Shown here in pieces: positions 1-10,030 of a stretch of 64,000 bases of DNA. Both the position numbers and the translations under genes were made by a program. Under the pieces are notes generated by a model. It searched no databases and had not been told where the DNA came from. It saw only the letters and a program-made list of their open reading frames with translations. How positions within the stretch are numbered: position 1 is the first letter of the stretch; each line of letters starts with the position of its first letter. Source of the stretch: Pyropia yezoensis (lineage: Eukaryota > Rhodophyta > Bangiophyceae > Bangiales > Bangiaceae); the NCBI GenBank assembly GCA_009829735.1, contig CM020620.1, forward strand, positions 19,256,020 through 19,320,019, written 5' to 3'.

Positions 1-336
1 ATCGAAAGTGACGATGGGGTCCGCACAGTGAACGGACAGGACGTGGTCAAAGTTGCACCACCGCCTGCAGGCGACCCAGCTTGGGCACGCGCGTTGGAGT
101 CGTGGCGCCTCCCCTCACTGCCTGCGGCCAAACAGGGCCCGCAGGAGTACGTGTTCGATAAGTTCATCGACCACGGATGGGATGAAGATACTGACCGCCT
201 CATGTTGAGGGTGCGTTGGTTTGGCTACAAAGCCAAGGATGATACGTGGGAGTATGTGGAGGACCTTCCCGCTGAGAAGGTCCGGGCGTACTGTGCCCGG
301 AATGAGATAGACCCTAACAGCCCTCCCTCAACGTGA
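1..336 (+). pseudogene. pol: 3' end of gypsy pol with C-terminal chromodomain (partial)
   Basis: Open from base 1 to a TGA at 334-336. It encodes the tail after the integrase core and ends in a chromodomain-like module (residues about 50-105 of the fragment) with the aromatic pattern RVRWFGY...DDTWEYVEDLP. This is nearly identical to the ends of the two minus-strand family-A pol copies at 29053 and 35407. Chromodomains on integrases are known in chromoviruses and steer insertion to marked chromatin. Truncated only by the window edge, so whether the full gene is intact is unknown. Confidence 0.88.
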
Positions 337-447
337 GGGAAGGCCGAGCAACAGTGCCACGAGAGTGCTTCAAGTCGAAGTGGTACGCAGAGTGGCTTTT
401 AACTACAGCCCTAACCCTCACACTCTCACAACAAAGGCAGCTGCCAA

Positions 448-690
448 CTAGGCACGCATGCTAGACTCTCCCACTCCACGGCCCTCGCCCTCACGTGGAG
501 GCGAGCGGCGAGACCCACGCCGATAACGGTTTCCACCCGTTGGAGGGGGCGGCGGCTCCAAGTCGGAACCGTCGCGCCCCTCACGGTCGCGCAAGTGGCG
601 CCGACCGTGGCCACTCTTCTGCCTGGTCTTGCGCGCAAGTTTGCGACGCAGACGCTGGACAGACTCCGTCTCCACTCCCGGAGTCGCCAT
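448..690 (-). pseudogene. Antisense ORF of family A, internally deleted
   Basis: From ATG at 690 the minus strand reads the first nine codons of the family-A antisense protein (MATPGVETE) and then jumps in frame to its basic C-terminal tail (SVQRLRRKLARKT...). Compared with the 647-aa versions at 33352-35295 and 10356-28941, more than 550 internal codons are missing. The junction at about 662-674 falls in a GGAGACGGA-type repeat present at both ends of the missing segment in the full copies, so a short-homology deletion or template switch is the simple explanation. Confidence 0.8.
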
Positions 691-1028
691 GGCTCTCCCC
701 AAGTTGGGGAGAGACGCTCTGGTTATCGCAGCACGAGACCCGCCTCGAGTTGAGGGGGACTCGGATCGTGGGTACACGGGTGGCCTCCCCAGCGTGGGGC
801 GGCCCAGTGGAAGGTGAAGGGGAGGTGGTGGTGATGGTGAAGTGTGAACTGAGGAGAGCAAGCTGCCGAGTGGGCAAGCTTGAGGAGAGGGGCGGTCAAC
901 GTGACCGCCTCCACATCCGTGTTACGTACTCGATGGGGGACAGCAAGTCGCGCCCCCAACGCCGAGACGTGCGTTTACGCACCCCCTCACAGGGCCGACC
1001 GGGTCGGTCGGAACTGAGGAGAGCGGAG

Positions 1029-1497
1029 TGTGGCAGTATTGACCCCCAGGTAGGGGGGCAACACGTGCCATGCAAGGGGCGGCAGGCCACTAGCTTGATC
1101 CGTTCCTCCCCCTGCATTTGGGTCCATATTCCCTAAGTTTGGGATAGTTAGCTTAGTAGTAAATCCAACTTGGATTTGAGGGTTTTCTGCATTTATCGTC
1201 TTGAATTTTCGTGTGGCCCGGTGGGCAGGTGCTGGGGTGGGAGATTCTGAGTGGCGAGATTCTGAGTGGACCCTGGGGGGATAAGGGGAGGGACAGCGGG
1301 GCTTGGCCCTGCGTCCCCGTCCCGACCAAGAAACTGTTGGACCACACACCATCTTCTTGTTTGTCCGTGGGGGGTTTGCCCCACAACAGGGACAGAGTGT
1401 GTGCGACTTGCACTTCTTCCGGTTCCCCCGACACGGGAGGCAGCCCTGGCACACCGCCCCAACTTGGGTACCGTGTGTGCTTGTGGTTTTTGCCACA
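1029..1497 (+). repeat. 3' LTR of copy A3 (469 bp)
   Basis: Begins TGTGGCAG and ends TTGCCACA, matching the reverse complement of the LTRs at 9549-10017 and 30739-31207 over the same 469 bp. It is preceded by a purine-rich tract, as expected for a 3' LTR in plus-strand sense orientation. Confidence 0.93.
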
Positions 1498-2540
1498 CGT
1501 TCAACGGATCCCGCCAGACACTCCGCACGCCTGCTGGTGCTCCCACGCGCGGCCGCCTGTACTCGCCGTCAGCCGACGCACACAACTACGCCCGCGGCCT
1601 CCCGCTCACATGTCCTCCCGTACCACATCAGACGCATCCACCCGCCGACGCACCCACCTAAATCACCATAGCAGCTGCGTTCGGCTCATCCATCCACATG
1701 CACCACTCACGGCATACTCTGCGCATACCTGATGGGTGCACAGAAAGACCAAGGGGAGGAGGGAGAGGGCGCCGGGGGGTGTGAAATCGCGTGGAGGGGA
1801 GCCGGGAAGCCGGGGGCGGAAGGGAAGGGAAGAGAGGACACCAGCGCGGTAAGGATCACATTGAGAAGGAACTGCGAAAGGTACGTAGCGGGCAAAAAAC
1901 TCGTGAATATCAAAAACATGCAGGTAATTGCAAGCCAACGCAACGCACATGCAGGGAAATGCAAGCCAATGTAGCGCATGACATGGATCTGTGCATGTGT
2001 GGCACCCCCATGAGTATCGTCTTCCTACCGCCACCACCACGGCAACTGCCACCCTCCCACACGCCCTCTCATACCACCGCGCGAGCAGCCTCCCGCGCAC
2101 ATACCCACGTACATCACCAGAGCAGCTCCGTCCAGCCGATCCACCCACATGTGCCACCCATGGCATCCTCCCCACATACCTGAGTGATGGACAAGAAGAG
2201 CAAGCGGAAAAGGAAGAGCGTGGGTGCGGGGAAGCGGGAGAGGAGATGGAGGGAAGCGGGGGGGGCGCGAGGGGTGGAGAGGGGGGGGGGTGGGGGGGGG
2301 GGCATGGGTGCGGGGAAGTGGGAGAGGAGATGGAGAGAAGGGGGGCGCGGGGGGTGGAGACGGGGGGGGGTGGGGGGGGAGCAGGAAAGGAATGGGACAC
2401 GACACGGTGGGAGAAGGGGCAGTCCGGGAGAGCGCTTGCAGGGGATGGAGCAGAGTGCGAGCGGGGCGTGGAGGGGGGGGTGAGGTGGAGGCAAGGCGGT
2501 GGGTGGAGGGGGCAATGTGTGGCAAGCCCGGTTCGTGCTC
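1498..2540. repeat. Non-coding host stretch with a diverged direct duplication
   Basis: About 150 bp at 1590-1740 and 2045-2190 are recognisably alike (shared order of tcccgc-acat, cgta/ccacatca, gatccaccc-acatg, gcatactct/gcatcctcc, acatacctga), each followed by a purine-rich plus strand. The offset is about 460 bp. ORFs across it are proline or glycine stretches produced by this skew, and I see no convincing gene. Confidence 0.5.
2190..2520 (+). repeat. Polypurine tract, about 330 nt
   Basis: The plus strand is almost all G and A, with a short repeated unit (gtgcggggaag-gggagaggagatgga) at about 2222-2250 and 2309-2336 and several runs of 7 or more G. Such strand asymmetry can form triplex or G-quadruplex structures; function here is unknown. 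Confidence 0.7.
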
Positions 2541-3290
2541 CACACGCATCCAATGGCGTGCGGTCTCCACCGCAGCGACGGTAGCCACCAGTTCATTCAT
2601 TGGGCGCCAAGTGGTAGTGGCGGATTGCGCTGATTGGTCAAGCAAATAATCTTCATATGGAGCAAGCCCGTGCAAGGACCTGCCCACTCTGTTCAGATTC
2701 TGTGAGAGTTCAACAAAAGATCCTGTACTTGCGCACACGGAAAGTTCAAATACTGACGAAAACGTACTTGAAGCATCCCCAATTTCGGAGTGCTCGAGCA
2801 TTCTATCGTAAGTCATCAAGAGAACATGCGGAAATGCAACGTTTTCAAAACATATCATCACATCGACCAACCAGAACGCGATGGTGCCCCTATGCAAATT
2901 CACGATAGTGGTGTCGAATGAGACTTATCATGAACAATTAAGGTCTACTAACTTTCTCGAGAATGAATCTGAAGTGAGACCGATTTGGTAGCTTCTCAGT
3001 CCTCCATGCCCCTGCGGGATATTTTTTTACGTTGCAGTAGCTTGCCCGGGAGCGGGGGATCACGCTGTCGAATGAGCCCAGCGTCTTGCTCCCGTCGTCT
3101 TTCGTCCTCCCGAACAAGTTTCAATAGCTGAATTGATGTATTGAGAGCCCTTCTGAGAGGGGGGTCAACACGAGCAACTGGGAGGGCTGGGGGGGCGCGG
3201 GGGGGCGGGGAGGCAGAGAGCTTCCGGAGCTGCGATTGACTAGGACTTGAGGAGTCAGATGAGAATTCTGGGAAAGAGGGGTGGGGATTG
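2541..3290. other. Lower-GC stretch without a recognised gene
   Basis: Base composition is clearly more AT-rich than its surroundings from about 2640 to 3000, which hints at a different origin, for example an old mobile element. A minus-strand reading frame is open from 2903 to about 2500 with a non-low-complexity start (MNLHRGTIAFWLVD), but it runs on into the polypurine tract as polyproline and I do not trust it as a gene. Confidence 0.35.
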
Positions 3291-3291
3291 C

Positions 3292-5127
3292 TCAGGACGT
3301 GGCAAGGAGAGGCGATTCGGTGAAATCTTCAATCATGGACACGCAGACGTACAAGCTCTTGCTCTTCGCTGACTGCACCAAGTCGACAGTCCTCTGACTT
3401 GGGCTCAGAAGGCATCGTGCCCCTCCCCAAGGACGATTCTCGCTCCTAGTGTCTTCCACAGCACGCGCAGAGCTTGAGCTGCTTGCAGAAGAAGAGCTCG
3501 CCGGAGCAGCGCGGCCAACCCCGCGGCTACCCCCGCTGCTACGAGCCCGGCCGCGAGGTTGGCGCCCTCGAGGCTGAGGACGCCCATCAGCAGCTGCTGC
3601 CGGCGCCTCTCCAACGGAAAAGAAATGAGAGAATAGCACAGATGCAGCCCACGCGGCCGCATCTTGCTGTTCCTGCCTGCTGCGTGACACAACGGGCGCC
3701 AATGGCGCAGCGTCATTCTCACCAGCGGTAGCTGTGCGTGGCTGCATGGGAGGTAGATTAGGCACGGACCCATACCGCAGAGCATCAAAGTTGTCCCACG
3801 CGCTGTCCTCCTTCTGTATCAGCGCCGTGGCGCCCGACGGGTCAGCTCGCAAGCGGTTCCGCACAACACGCCGCGGCTTGCTGCCGCGAATGGCGCAGCT
3901 GAAGTCGAGCGAAATGTTGACGCGTGGGACATTGACGCTGGGGCGGAGCATGGAGACAAGGTTGTCTTGGAGGACGAACAGAATTTGGCCATCACCAAGG
4001 ATGCACTTCATGCGCCTTTCGCTTGTCTCATTCTCACCGCAGGCCAAGCACCTGAACACGATGTCGGGCACGACGAGGGTGCGACAAAACTCGCCGACAG
4101 CGCCTGACAGAACTTGCCGTGCCAAGCCAACCTCGTGCTCCTCGAGCGCCATGGTGTCACGTAAGTGACCAGCGAGGAACGCAGCAGCCGACGACATGGT
4201 CGTGCGCCCGACAACGCACAGGGACAGCACGGAGTCCAGCGTCCGCGTGTACACGGTCGCAATACTGACTGCAAACAAACCATCGTTGGCGCCGTCGTAC
4301 GGAGCGTCCTTACCGCAACGGCACACCCACGAGCTCGTTCTCATTCTCAATCGACCTCGGAGGGTGTGGAGCACCGGAGTCGATGTCTTCAGCGCCTCAT
4401 TGCCAGTCCTGGTTGCCCTGCATGCAAAGCAACGAGGTTCAACGTGCATCCGATCGAGAAAGCGAGGCTCTTGAAAGGCCCGAGCCTCGTCGACAACAAC
4501 GCCGTAGGCGTCACACAGCGCCACCTCCGATGTGCAGGGATACATATTGCGGGCGCTTCGCCCTTGCGGAAAATCATTTCCTTGCGAAGCGGCAGCGCGC
4601 TCGGTGGCAGATCGACGACGAAAGCGCACACCACTCTCGGTACCTCCGCCGCTTAGGACGCCACCAAAGCGGACGCTGTCGCGAAACTCTTCGGCTGCTG
4701 CCGACCCATCGCGGGCTTGAACTCGATTGAACAGATTGACAGCTTTGGAATGGATGCAGCCCCAGACGTGGCCGCGGCAGCAGGGAAGACAGCAGGTGGC
4801 CAAATTGTACTGGTTGCGGCTTTGGCGGACGACCGCGGGGCTCCACACGCCCTCAAAGTAGATCAAGAAGATGGGTACGTCTCCCCGCTTGCCACAATGG
4901 AAGGCAAGGAAAACGCAGGTGTCACCGTGATGATCGCCCCTCGGACTGTTGCGAGACAGTCCAGGAAAGACGGCAACCAACTGCACGGGGTTGAGGGCGC
5001 CTACCTTGTGCGCCAGCTGGTCCATAGCTTTTGCAAGAGCCGCTGCATGCCTGCAAGAAGAGCTCCGATGGCAACGCCATCTGCTGCACCCGCGGCGATG
5101 CCACAATGGTCCCCCCCCCCCCCCCAC
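3292..5127 (-). CDS. Cysteine-cluster protein, possibly transposon-associated (KDZ/HMGXB3-like CxC type)
   Basis: A 611-codon ORF, start uncertain (the first 20 residues run through a C-tract). Visible features in order: a SWIM-like zinc motif near residues 110-125 (CCLPCC...WGCIH), a C-x2-C (CFACR) near 235, a WVCRCGKDAPYDG motif near 265-280 followed by DGLFAVS, a CLACGENET...LGDGQ motif near 370-390, then a Ser/Arg/Gly-rich low-complexity tail. The W-C-x-C-G...YDG...D-L and C-x2-CG...DG patterns resemble the cysteine clusters known beside KDZ transposases and in HMGXB3-like proteins; that assignment is by memory of motifs, not a search. It lies directly downstream of, and on the same strand as, the tyrosine recombinase gene, 90 bp away, so the pair could belong to one mobile element. 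Confidence 0.55.
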   Translation of the reverse strand: MGGGGGPLWHRRGCSRWRCHRSSSCRHAAALAKAMDQLAHKVGALNPVQLVAVFPGLSRNSPRGDHHGDTCVFLAFHCGKRGDVPIFLIYFEGVWSPAVVRQSRNQYNLATCCLPCCRGHVWGCIHSKAVNLFNRVQARDGSAAAEEFRDSVRFGGVLSGGGTESGVRFRRRSATERAAASQGNDFPQGRSARNMYPCTSEVALCDAYGVVVDEARAFQEPRFLDRMHVEPRCFACRATRTGNEALKTSTPVLHTLRGRLRMRTSSWVCRCGKDAPYDGANDGLFAVSIATVYTRTLDSVLSLCVVGRTTMSSAAAFLAGHLRDTMALEEHEVGLARQVLSGAVGEFCRTLVVPDIVFRCLACGENETSERRMKCILGDGQILFVLQDNLVSMLRPSVNVPRVNISLDFSCAIRGSKPRRVVRNRLRADPSGATALIQKEDSAWDNFDALRYGSVPNLPPMQPRTATAGENDAAPLAPVVSRSRQEQQDAAAWAASVLFSHFFSVGEAPAAAADGRPQPRGRQPRGRARSSGGSRGVGRAAPASSSSASSSSSARAVEDTRSENRPWGGARCLLSPSQRTVDLVQSAKSKSLYVCVSMIEDFTESPLLATS

Positions 5128-5217
5128 ATCGGGCGGCGCAGCGGGCGGTGTTGTCGCAACGTCGCCACACAGGCGTATAAATAAAAAAACAAAGAAATAA
5201 TGTCGCGAGCGCCTGCA

Positions 5218-6933
5218 TCACGCAGTCTTCCCCATCATCTCTACCAACAAAGCGTGGATCTCAGTGCCCGCAGTTGCGCCCCCCTGCTGGAATACATCGA
5301 CGAGGGCAGCCATAGGTGACGCGTACATGCGCCGCTTCTCCAGCCGGTTGCATACCGCGAGATACGCGAAGTAGGCCGCCATAGTTGACCACCGGCCGTG
5401 CTCTTTGATGGCCGCATCGTCCACCCCCAGCTGCTTGAGCAGCTGCACGCCCCCCCGCTTAAAAGAGTGCGTCCCCATCCAGTCCGCCAAGTCGACGCCC
5501 GCCGCCGTTAAGTCGGCCCGAAACCGCTTCATGAGCGCATCTGCGTCCATCTTTTTCTCCGCGTTCATGAAGAGGTTCCCGCGCCTGTCGCGGTGCGATG
5601 CGCCAAAGAGGTACCCCGGCTTCTCACCTCTCACCAGCAGGTGCGCCCCCAAGATAAGCACAGGGTCAACCCGGGGGTCACCCGCAATCCCTGGCCAGCT
5701 CTCCAGGCGGTAGCGGTGCCCGTGCAGAGAGTTCTTGGTTATCTCTCGGATGTCCACCATAAATGTCAAGCTGCCCAGTGGGTCACGACTGCGGCGCACG
5801 TGCTCCCGCCTGAGAAAAAAATCCACAACAGAGCCAGAGCACGACAAAAATCAATAGGAGAATGTTAGACTACGTTGGACCATCGGAGCAGAAATAATGG
5901 GAAACAATGCGGACAGTGCAAACAGAATGAAGACGTACTTGATTTTGGATGCCTCGTCGAAACGCAGCAACAGGTTCATAGACAACAAAGACAGGCACAG
6001 GTCTCCCAGCTTCTCTGGGTCGATGGCCGCGGACCCGCTGATGTGCTCGTCGTAGTACGCCGCAGCTTGGCCCACCTCAAATGGGTCAACGGGCATGACG
6101 ACGCACCCCCTGGTAGCAAGCGCCTTCAGGTGGTTGCGCTTGACCGCGTCCACGGCGTCACTCTTGTTGGGGTGGCCACTGAAAGTGACGTGCCCGTCAG
6201 CATCTCTACCGGTTTGCCAGCGGCCAACGCACTTGAGGGCACTAAAGTAGTCCGTCATCGCCGCCGAGATGGCCTTCTGAGTAGACTCCATCAGCACAAA
6301 CCCCCGCAGGCGCGCATGGTAAAAGTTGGCCAAGTGGGCATCAGACACAGACGTCACCACCTTCGGGTCAACGCCCCGCGCACGCGAGAACTCCTCAAAG
6401 TCCTTGGACAAGCTGGTGTGCTTCTGTTGGCTAGAGGCGCCCCTCGACGCAACCACACTCTTCCGCGCCTCGGCCACAGGGTCATACTCACCAATGGCAG
6501 TGGGGGTACACCATTCCTGCCCCCGGACACCGCGGGACCGCCCATCCACTCGGCGCTTCTTGCCATCAGTGGAAGGGTGTGAGGGATGCTTTCGCGTGCG
6601 GCGAGGAGGAAGCGAAATGGGAGGGAGCGCACCTCCATCGATCGACGACTCTATACTCCCGCCCAGGATATGGGACGCGTGGCGGCTCACCCAAAAAAGA
6701 GGGGAGGAGGAAGGGTGAGCAAAGCGGTGTGTGAACGAGGGGGGGTGAAGGAGGGGTAGAGGGGGACGGGGGGAGACCGCAAAAAATGGCCGTGGGGAGA
6801 GCCTCTGAGTATGCCCGACGGCACAGCGGCAGGAGGGCGGGCGGAGTGGCGGGCCAAGCGGGGGGACGAGCGCCGCCAAGAGCGACTGGGTTGACAGGCG
6901 GTGCTGTGGCGGCAGCCGCGGTTGCGGCCGCAT
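5218..6933 (-). CDS. Tyrosine recombinase (Crypton/YR-transposon type), two exons
   Basis: Exon 1 6933-5939, intron 5938-5810 (GTACGT...TCTCAG, 129 nt), exon 2 5809-5218; the joined length is 529 codons including stop and the splice is in phase. The N-terminal 120 or so codons are proline-rich and the true start may be elsewhere. A core-binding region (about residues 150-280) is followed by the first catalytic arginine in LLLRFDEASK just before the intron. Exon 2 holds THSFKRGG (box II), HGRW and a tyrosine in MAAYFAYL. Box II reads H-S-F-K-R where H-x-x-R is usual, so the second arginine is a lysine or is shifted by one. Family function: DNA strand exchange through a 3'-phosphotyrosyl intermediate. 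No reverse transcriptase of the DIRS type is seen nearby, so a Crypton-like DNA transposon or a host recombinase is more likely. Confidence 0.78.
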
Positions 6934-8127
6934 AGGAGGAGGTGGTGTCTGCTGTTTTTGTCAGGTGTGGGGGGCACGGCGTCGAGCTGTTGGTCCAGCG
7001 GACGGGTACCCCCTGGGGGGGTAATTCCGCGAAGGAGACAAGTGCGAGGTGCGCGCTGCAGGGGCCGAAGCGTGACAAATAGCTGTGTAATCTGCTCAGC
7101 AGGGAGCGGTCAAAAAGGGGTACAGCTGATGTGTGGCGGGCAGCGCGCTGTCTTTTCATGGCGAGCTGGTCGAACGTATGGCACGGCATCTGCTTTTAAA
7201 TTGTGCGACCCCCGCAGTGAATATACGTCAGGGGTCCTGCCGGCAAAAATAATGGACCACACGCGCAAACAGAGTCGCTTGCTCATTGGGCATCTTTGGC
7301 CCTGTTGGGAAAGAGGGTCTCCTTTCGCCGTGCGGCTCTGGTGAGGTGCCTCACTGCTTCGGACGGGAAAAGGTGGGGGCGGCAATGGGGGCCATCGTGC
7401 ATGATGCACGTCCCTTAACGTGGCTGCACGGCCCTCACCCCCCGCCCAGCCGCCAAGTACCCCCCTTGGGTTGTGCGATGGGGGGGAGGAACGCCCCCTC
7501 GCAAGGCCCGGCCGAACCCAGAGGGGCTTACAACAACCCCCCCTCCCACAGATTAGGAGGAGGGGGGTCCACGGGGCACCGCTCGGCGCCTTCAGCAGCA
7601 GTCAGCAATGGCAGCCCTGTCACAAAGGCCGGCAGCACACTCCTGCCGTGCACGCGCGCACACCACTCCCAGACACGAAAGCTACCGCTGGCCTGCCCGA
7701 GGCGTGCGGCAGAAAAATCCCCGGGCAGCCGCAGACGCGGCGGCGCACACGACGACTGCGCCCCCCTCCACCAGGCGGCACCCGCCCCATTGGGAAGGGG
7801 GAAACGTTTGAGCCGTGCTGTGGACAACAAGCTGCGGGCCCATTGAGCTCTCATGGAAAGACGGCGTGCCAGCATCACGGGCCGCCGTTGCCGCCTCCAC
7901 AGCGCGATGAGGCCTTCTGGTAGGAGCGCTGACGGCGTCCGCGGGGGATCCGCATCAGGGGGGGGGGGGGTGGACCCTCACGGCATCCCAGCCGATCGGC
8001 GGGAGAAGGGGAGTGCTGCTGTGTATGGTGACGTGCGGGGAGGGCGGCCTCGTCGTGTGGGAGACGCCGATAAAAGCGGTGGGAGGTCCGCTTGAGTTGC
8101 CAGTTGGCTTTCGCCGCCTGCTCGAAC
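6934..8127. promoter_or_regulatory. Intergenic region upstream of the host gene at 8128
   Basis: No convincing gene. ORFs here are Pro/Gly/Arg-rich and overlap on both strands. A TATA-like gataaaag at 8068-8075 lies about 55 bp before the ATG at 8128 and could serve the plus-strand gene. Confidence 0.35.
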
Positions 8128-9543
8128 ATGGAGGGAGGGACGAGTGACGAGCTGGATTGTATTGATGCCCTGCTTAGCGCTGCGGACGAGGACGGTGATG
8201 CGGCCGAGACAGCACTTGGGGTTAGAAGAGACGAGGAGGCTGTAGTATTGCAGGACGACTCTGATCGCCTCCCGTGGTCGGCGACGGTAAGCTCCGTCAA
8301 CCGCTGCTTTACGTTTGCTCGTCCTACTGTGCCGTTTGAGGATACGGTCGTCGGCATGAGAGCCCTGGTCGTGGATGTTGGCCCCGGCTGTAGCGCCACC
8401 CAGCGCGCTCTGGCTGCGGACGTTTCCGCGCATCTTTCCCGCGTGCGACAAGCTGCTTCTTTGCCCGCGCTTTCTTTCGGGTTTCAAGGGCAAGCCCATC
8501 TTGCAGCGCAGATTATCCACTTACATTCGGGACTTCGTTCCACCTCAACTACTACTGGGGCGGCAGCCACGGGCGCGGGTGCCGCTGGGGCGGCGGCGGC
8601 GCGGGTCGGTGTGTCGGCTGCTGCGGCGGGCTTCAACGGGGCGGCGGCCGCTGCTACGGGGTCTGAGGAGGCGACCGGGGAGGCAGCGGCTGCGGAAGCG
8701 GCAGCCAAACGTCTCGCAACGGCGGGGGCAGTGGTTGCAGAATCCGTGGCGGCGGCAACGGCGCGAGCGGGGGGGTCGTCGGGGGGGGAGGCGGGGGTGA
8801 GGGCGGTGCCCGGGGGGGCAGCGCCCCCAGATACCGCAGCTGCGCGAGCTGTAGGCATAGCGCCAGCGCTCACGGCGACGGTGCCCACGGGGGCAGCAGC
8901 TGCGCGAGCAGCAGAGGCGGGGCGAGTGCAGGCAGCTACATTGGCGGGGCCAGCATCTGCGGGCGCCGGGGCTTCCCTGGTGGCGGGGGCGGCGATGGCA
9001 AGGGCGACTGCGGCGCCCACTCGAGCAGCAGGTACACGCGCGGCAGAGACAGGGGCGGCGCTCGCGGTACCCATCGCTGCCGGGGTGACCGCTGCGGTGC
9101 CAGTCTTCTGTGCGCCTGGTGCCGCGAGGCGTGCGCGTGCTGCTGGGGGGCTGGCGGCACAGAAATCGAAGACGTTGACGAAGGCGACCAAACTCAATCA
9201 CCGCGTCATCAAAATGCCGCCGTTCAAGAAAGATTTTGGCTGCGCGACATCCGGACCTTCTGGGAAGACGGGTTCGCCGGGACTGGGACGGAGCCGTTGC
9301 GTCTGCTCGTGGCTGAAACGGCGCAGCGCGCTGCCCTGAAGTCGCACCAGGTGTTTGGAACTAACGACAGCACCAAGCTATCCAAGTACAAGAAGGTCGC
9401 CGAGGAGGGCCGCGCGCTTGGCGGGTGGGACGCTTTTGACCTGCGCATGAAGGCGGAGCGTGACCGCTGGGAAGCGCAGGGGAGCAGCCCCACCTCTCCC
9501 AAGCAGCGGGCCTTTCGGTGGGCGGAGATCGTTTCGTTTGTGG
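8128..9543 (+). CDS. Host gene of unknown function, 5' part, cut by retroelement insertion in its intron
   Basis: ATG at 8128 opens an acidic N-terminus (MEGGTSDELDCIDALLSAADED, frame 1). A possible frame-2 segment about 8430-8545 (CPRFLSGFKGKPILQRRL...) and a frame-0 segment about 8520-9543 follow; the frame-0 part is Gly/Cys-rich (THRCRGDRCGASLLCAWCREACACC near 9060-9140) and ends in a charged, well-formed region (ERFWLRDIRTFWEDG, KSHQVFGTNDSTKLSKYKK, RWEAQGSSP, RWAEIVSFVG). The frame changes could be introns or sequence errors; frame 0 also has a TGA near 8673. The exon stops at ...tttgtgg|gtaag, a consensus splice donor at 9544. I do not recognise the family. Confidence 0.5.
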
Positions 9544-9548
9544 GTAAG

Positions 9549-10017
9549 TGTGGCAAAAACCACAAGCACACACGGTACCCAAGTTGGGGCGGTGTGCCAG
9601 GGCTGCCTCCCGTGTCGGGGGAACCGGAAGAAGTGCAAGTCGCACACACTCTGTCCCTGTTGTGGGGCAAACCCCCCACGGACAAACAAGAAGATGGTGT
9701 GTGGTCCAACAGTTTCTTGGTCGGGACGGGGACGCAGGGCCAAGCCCCGCTGTCCCTCCCCTTATCCCCCCAGGGTCCACTCAGAATCTCGCCACTCAGA
9801 ATCTCCCACCCCAGCACCTGCCCACCGGGCCACACGAAAATTCAAGACGATAAATGCAGAAAACTCTCAAATCCAAGTTGGATTTACTACTAAGCTAACT
9901 ATCCCAAACTTAGGGAATATGGACCCAAATGCAGGGGGAGGAACGGATCAGGCTAGTGGCCTGCCGCCCCTTGCATGGCACGTGTTGCCCCCCTACCTGG
10001 GGGTCAATACTGCCACA
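9549..10017 (-). repeat. 3' LTR of copy A2
   Basis: TGTGGCAA...CTGCCACA, 469 bp, direct repeat of 30739-31207. Contains a perfect odd palindrome AAATCCAAGTTGGATTT at 9869-9885 and CCCAAGTTGGG at 9578-9588. Confidence 0.96.
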
Positions 10018-10030
10018 CTCCCCTCTCCTC
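10018..10030 (-). other. Polypurine tract of copy A2
   Basis: Reverse complement gaggagaggggag directly abuts the LTR at 9549-10017; in Ty3/gypsy elements this primes plus-strand DNA synthesis. The same sequence abuts the 3' LTR of copy A1 at 33011-33023. Confidence 0.85.

Larger units (their letters stand above)
1..1497 (+). mobile_element. Family-A Ty3/gypsy LTR retrotransposon, copy A3, 3' end only
   Basis: The window opens inside this element. In sense order it holds the last 112 codons of pol (1-336), a deleted antisense ORF (448-690, minus), a polypurine tract (1016-1028, interrupted by one c) and a 3' LTR (1029-1497). The order and sequence match the minus-strand copies at 9549-31207 and 32541-40081 read in reverse complement. 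The 5' part lies outside the window, so the TSD cannot be checked; the candidate right-hand copy is cgttc at 1498-1502. Confidence 0.9.

Noticed and set aside
1153..1452. Several 70-200 codon ORFs inside each family-A LTR
   Set aside because: They recur only because the LTR is repeated, lack ATG starts in the LTR and overlap in all frames. Only the Cys-rich antisense frame is kept, as a finding.
2025..2903. Minus-strand ORF of 292 codons
   Set aside because: Most of it is the complement of the polypurine tract (polyproline). Only the first 130 codons look ordinary, and nothing supports a start or a homologue.
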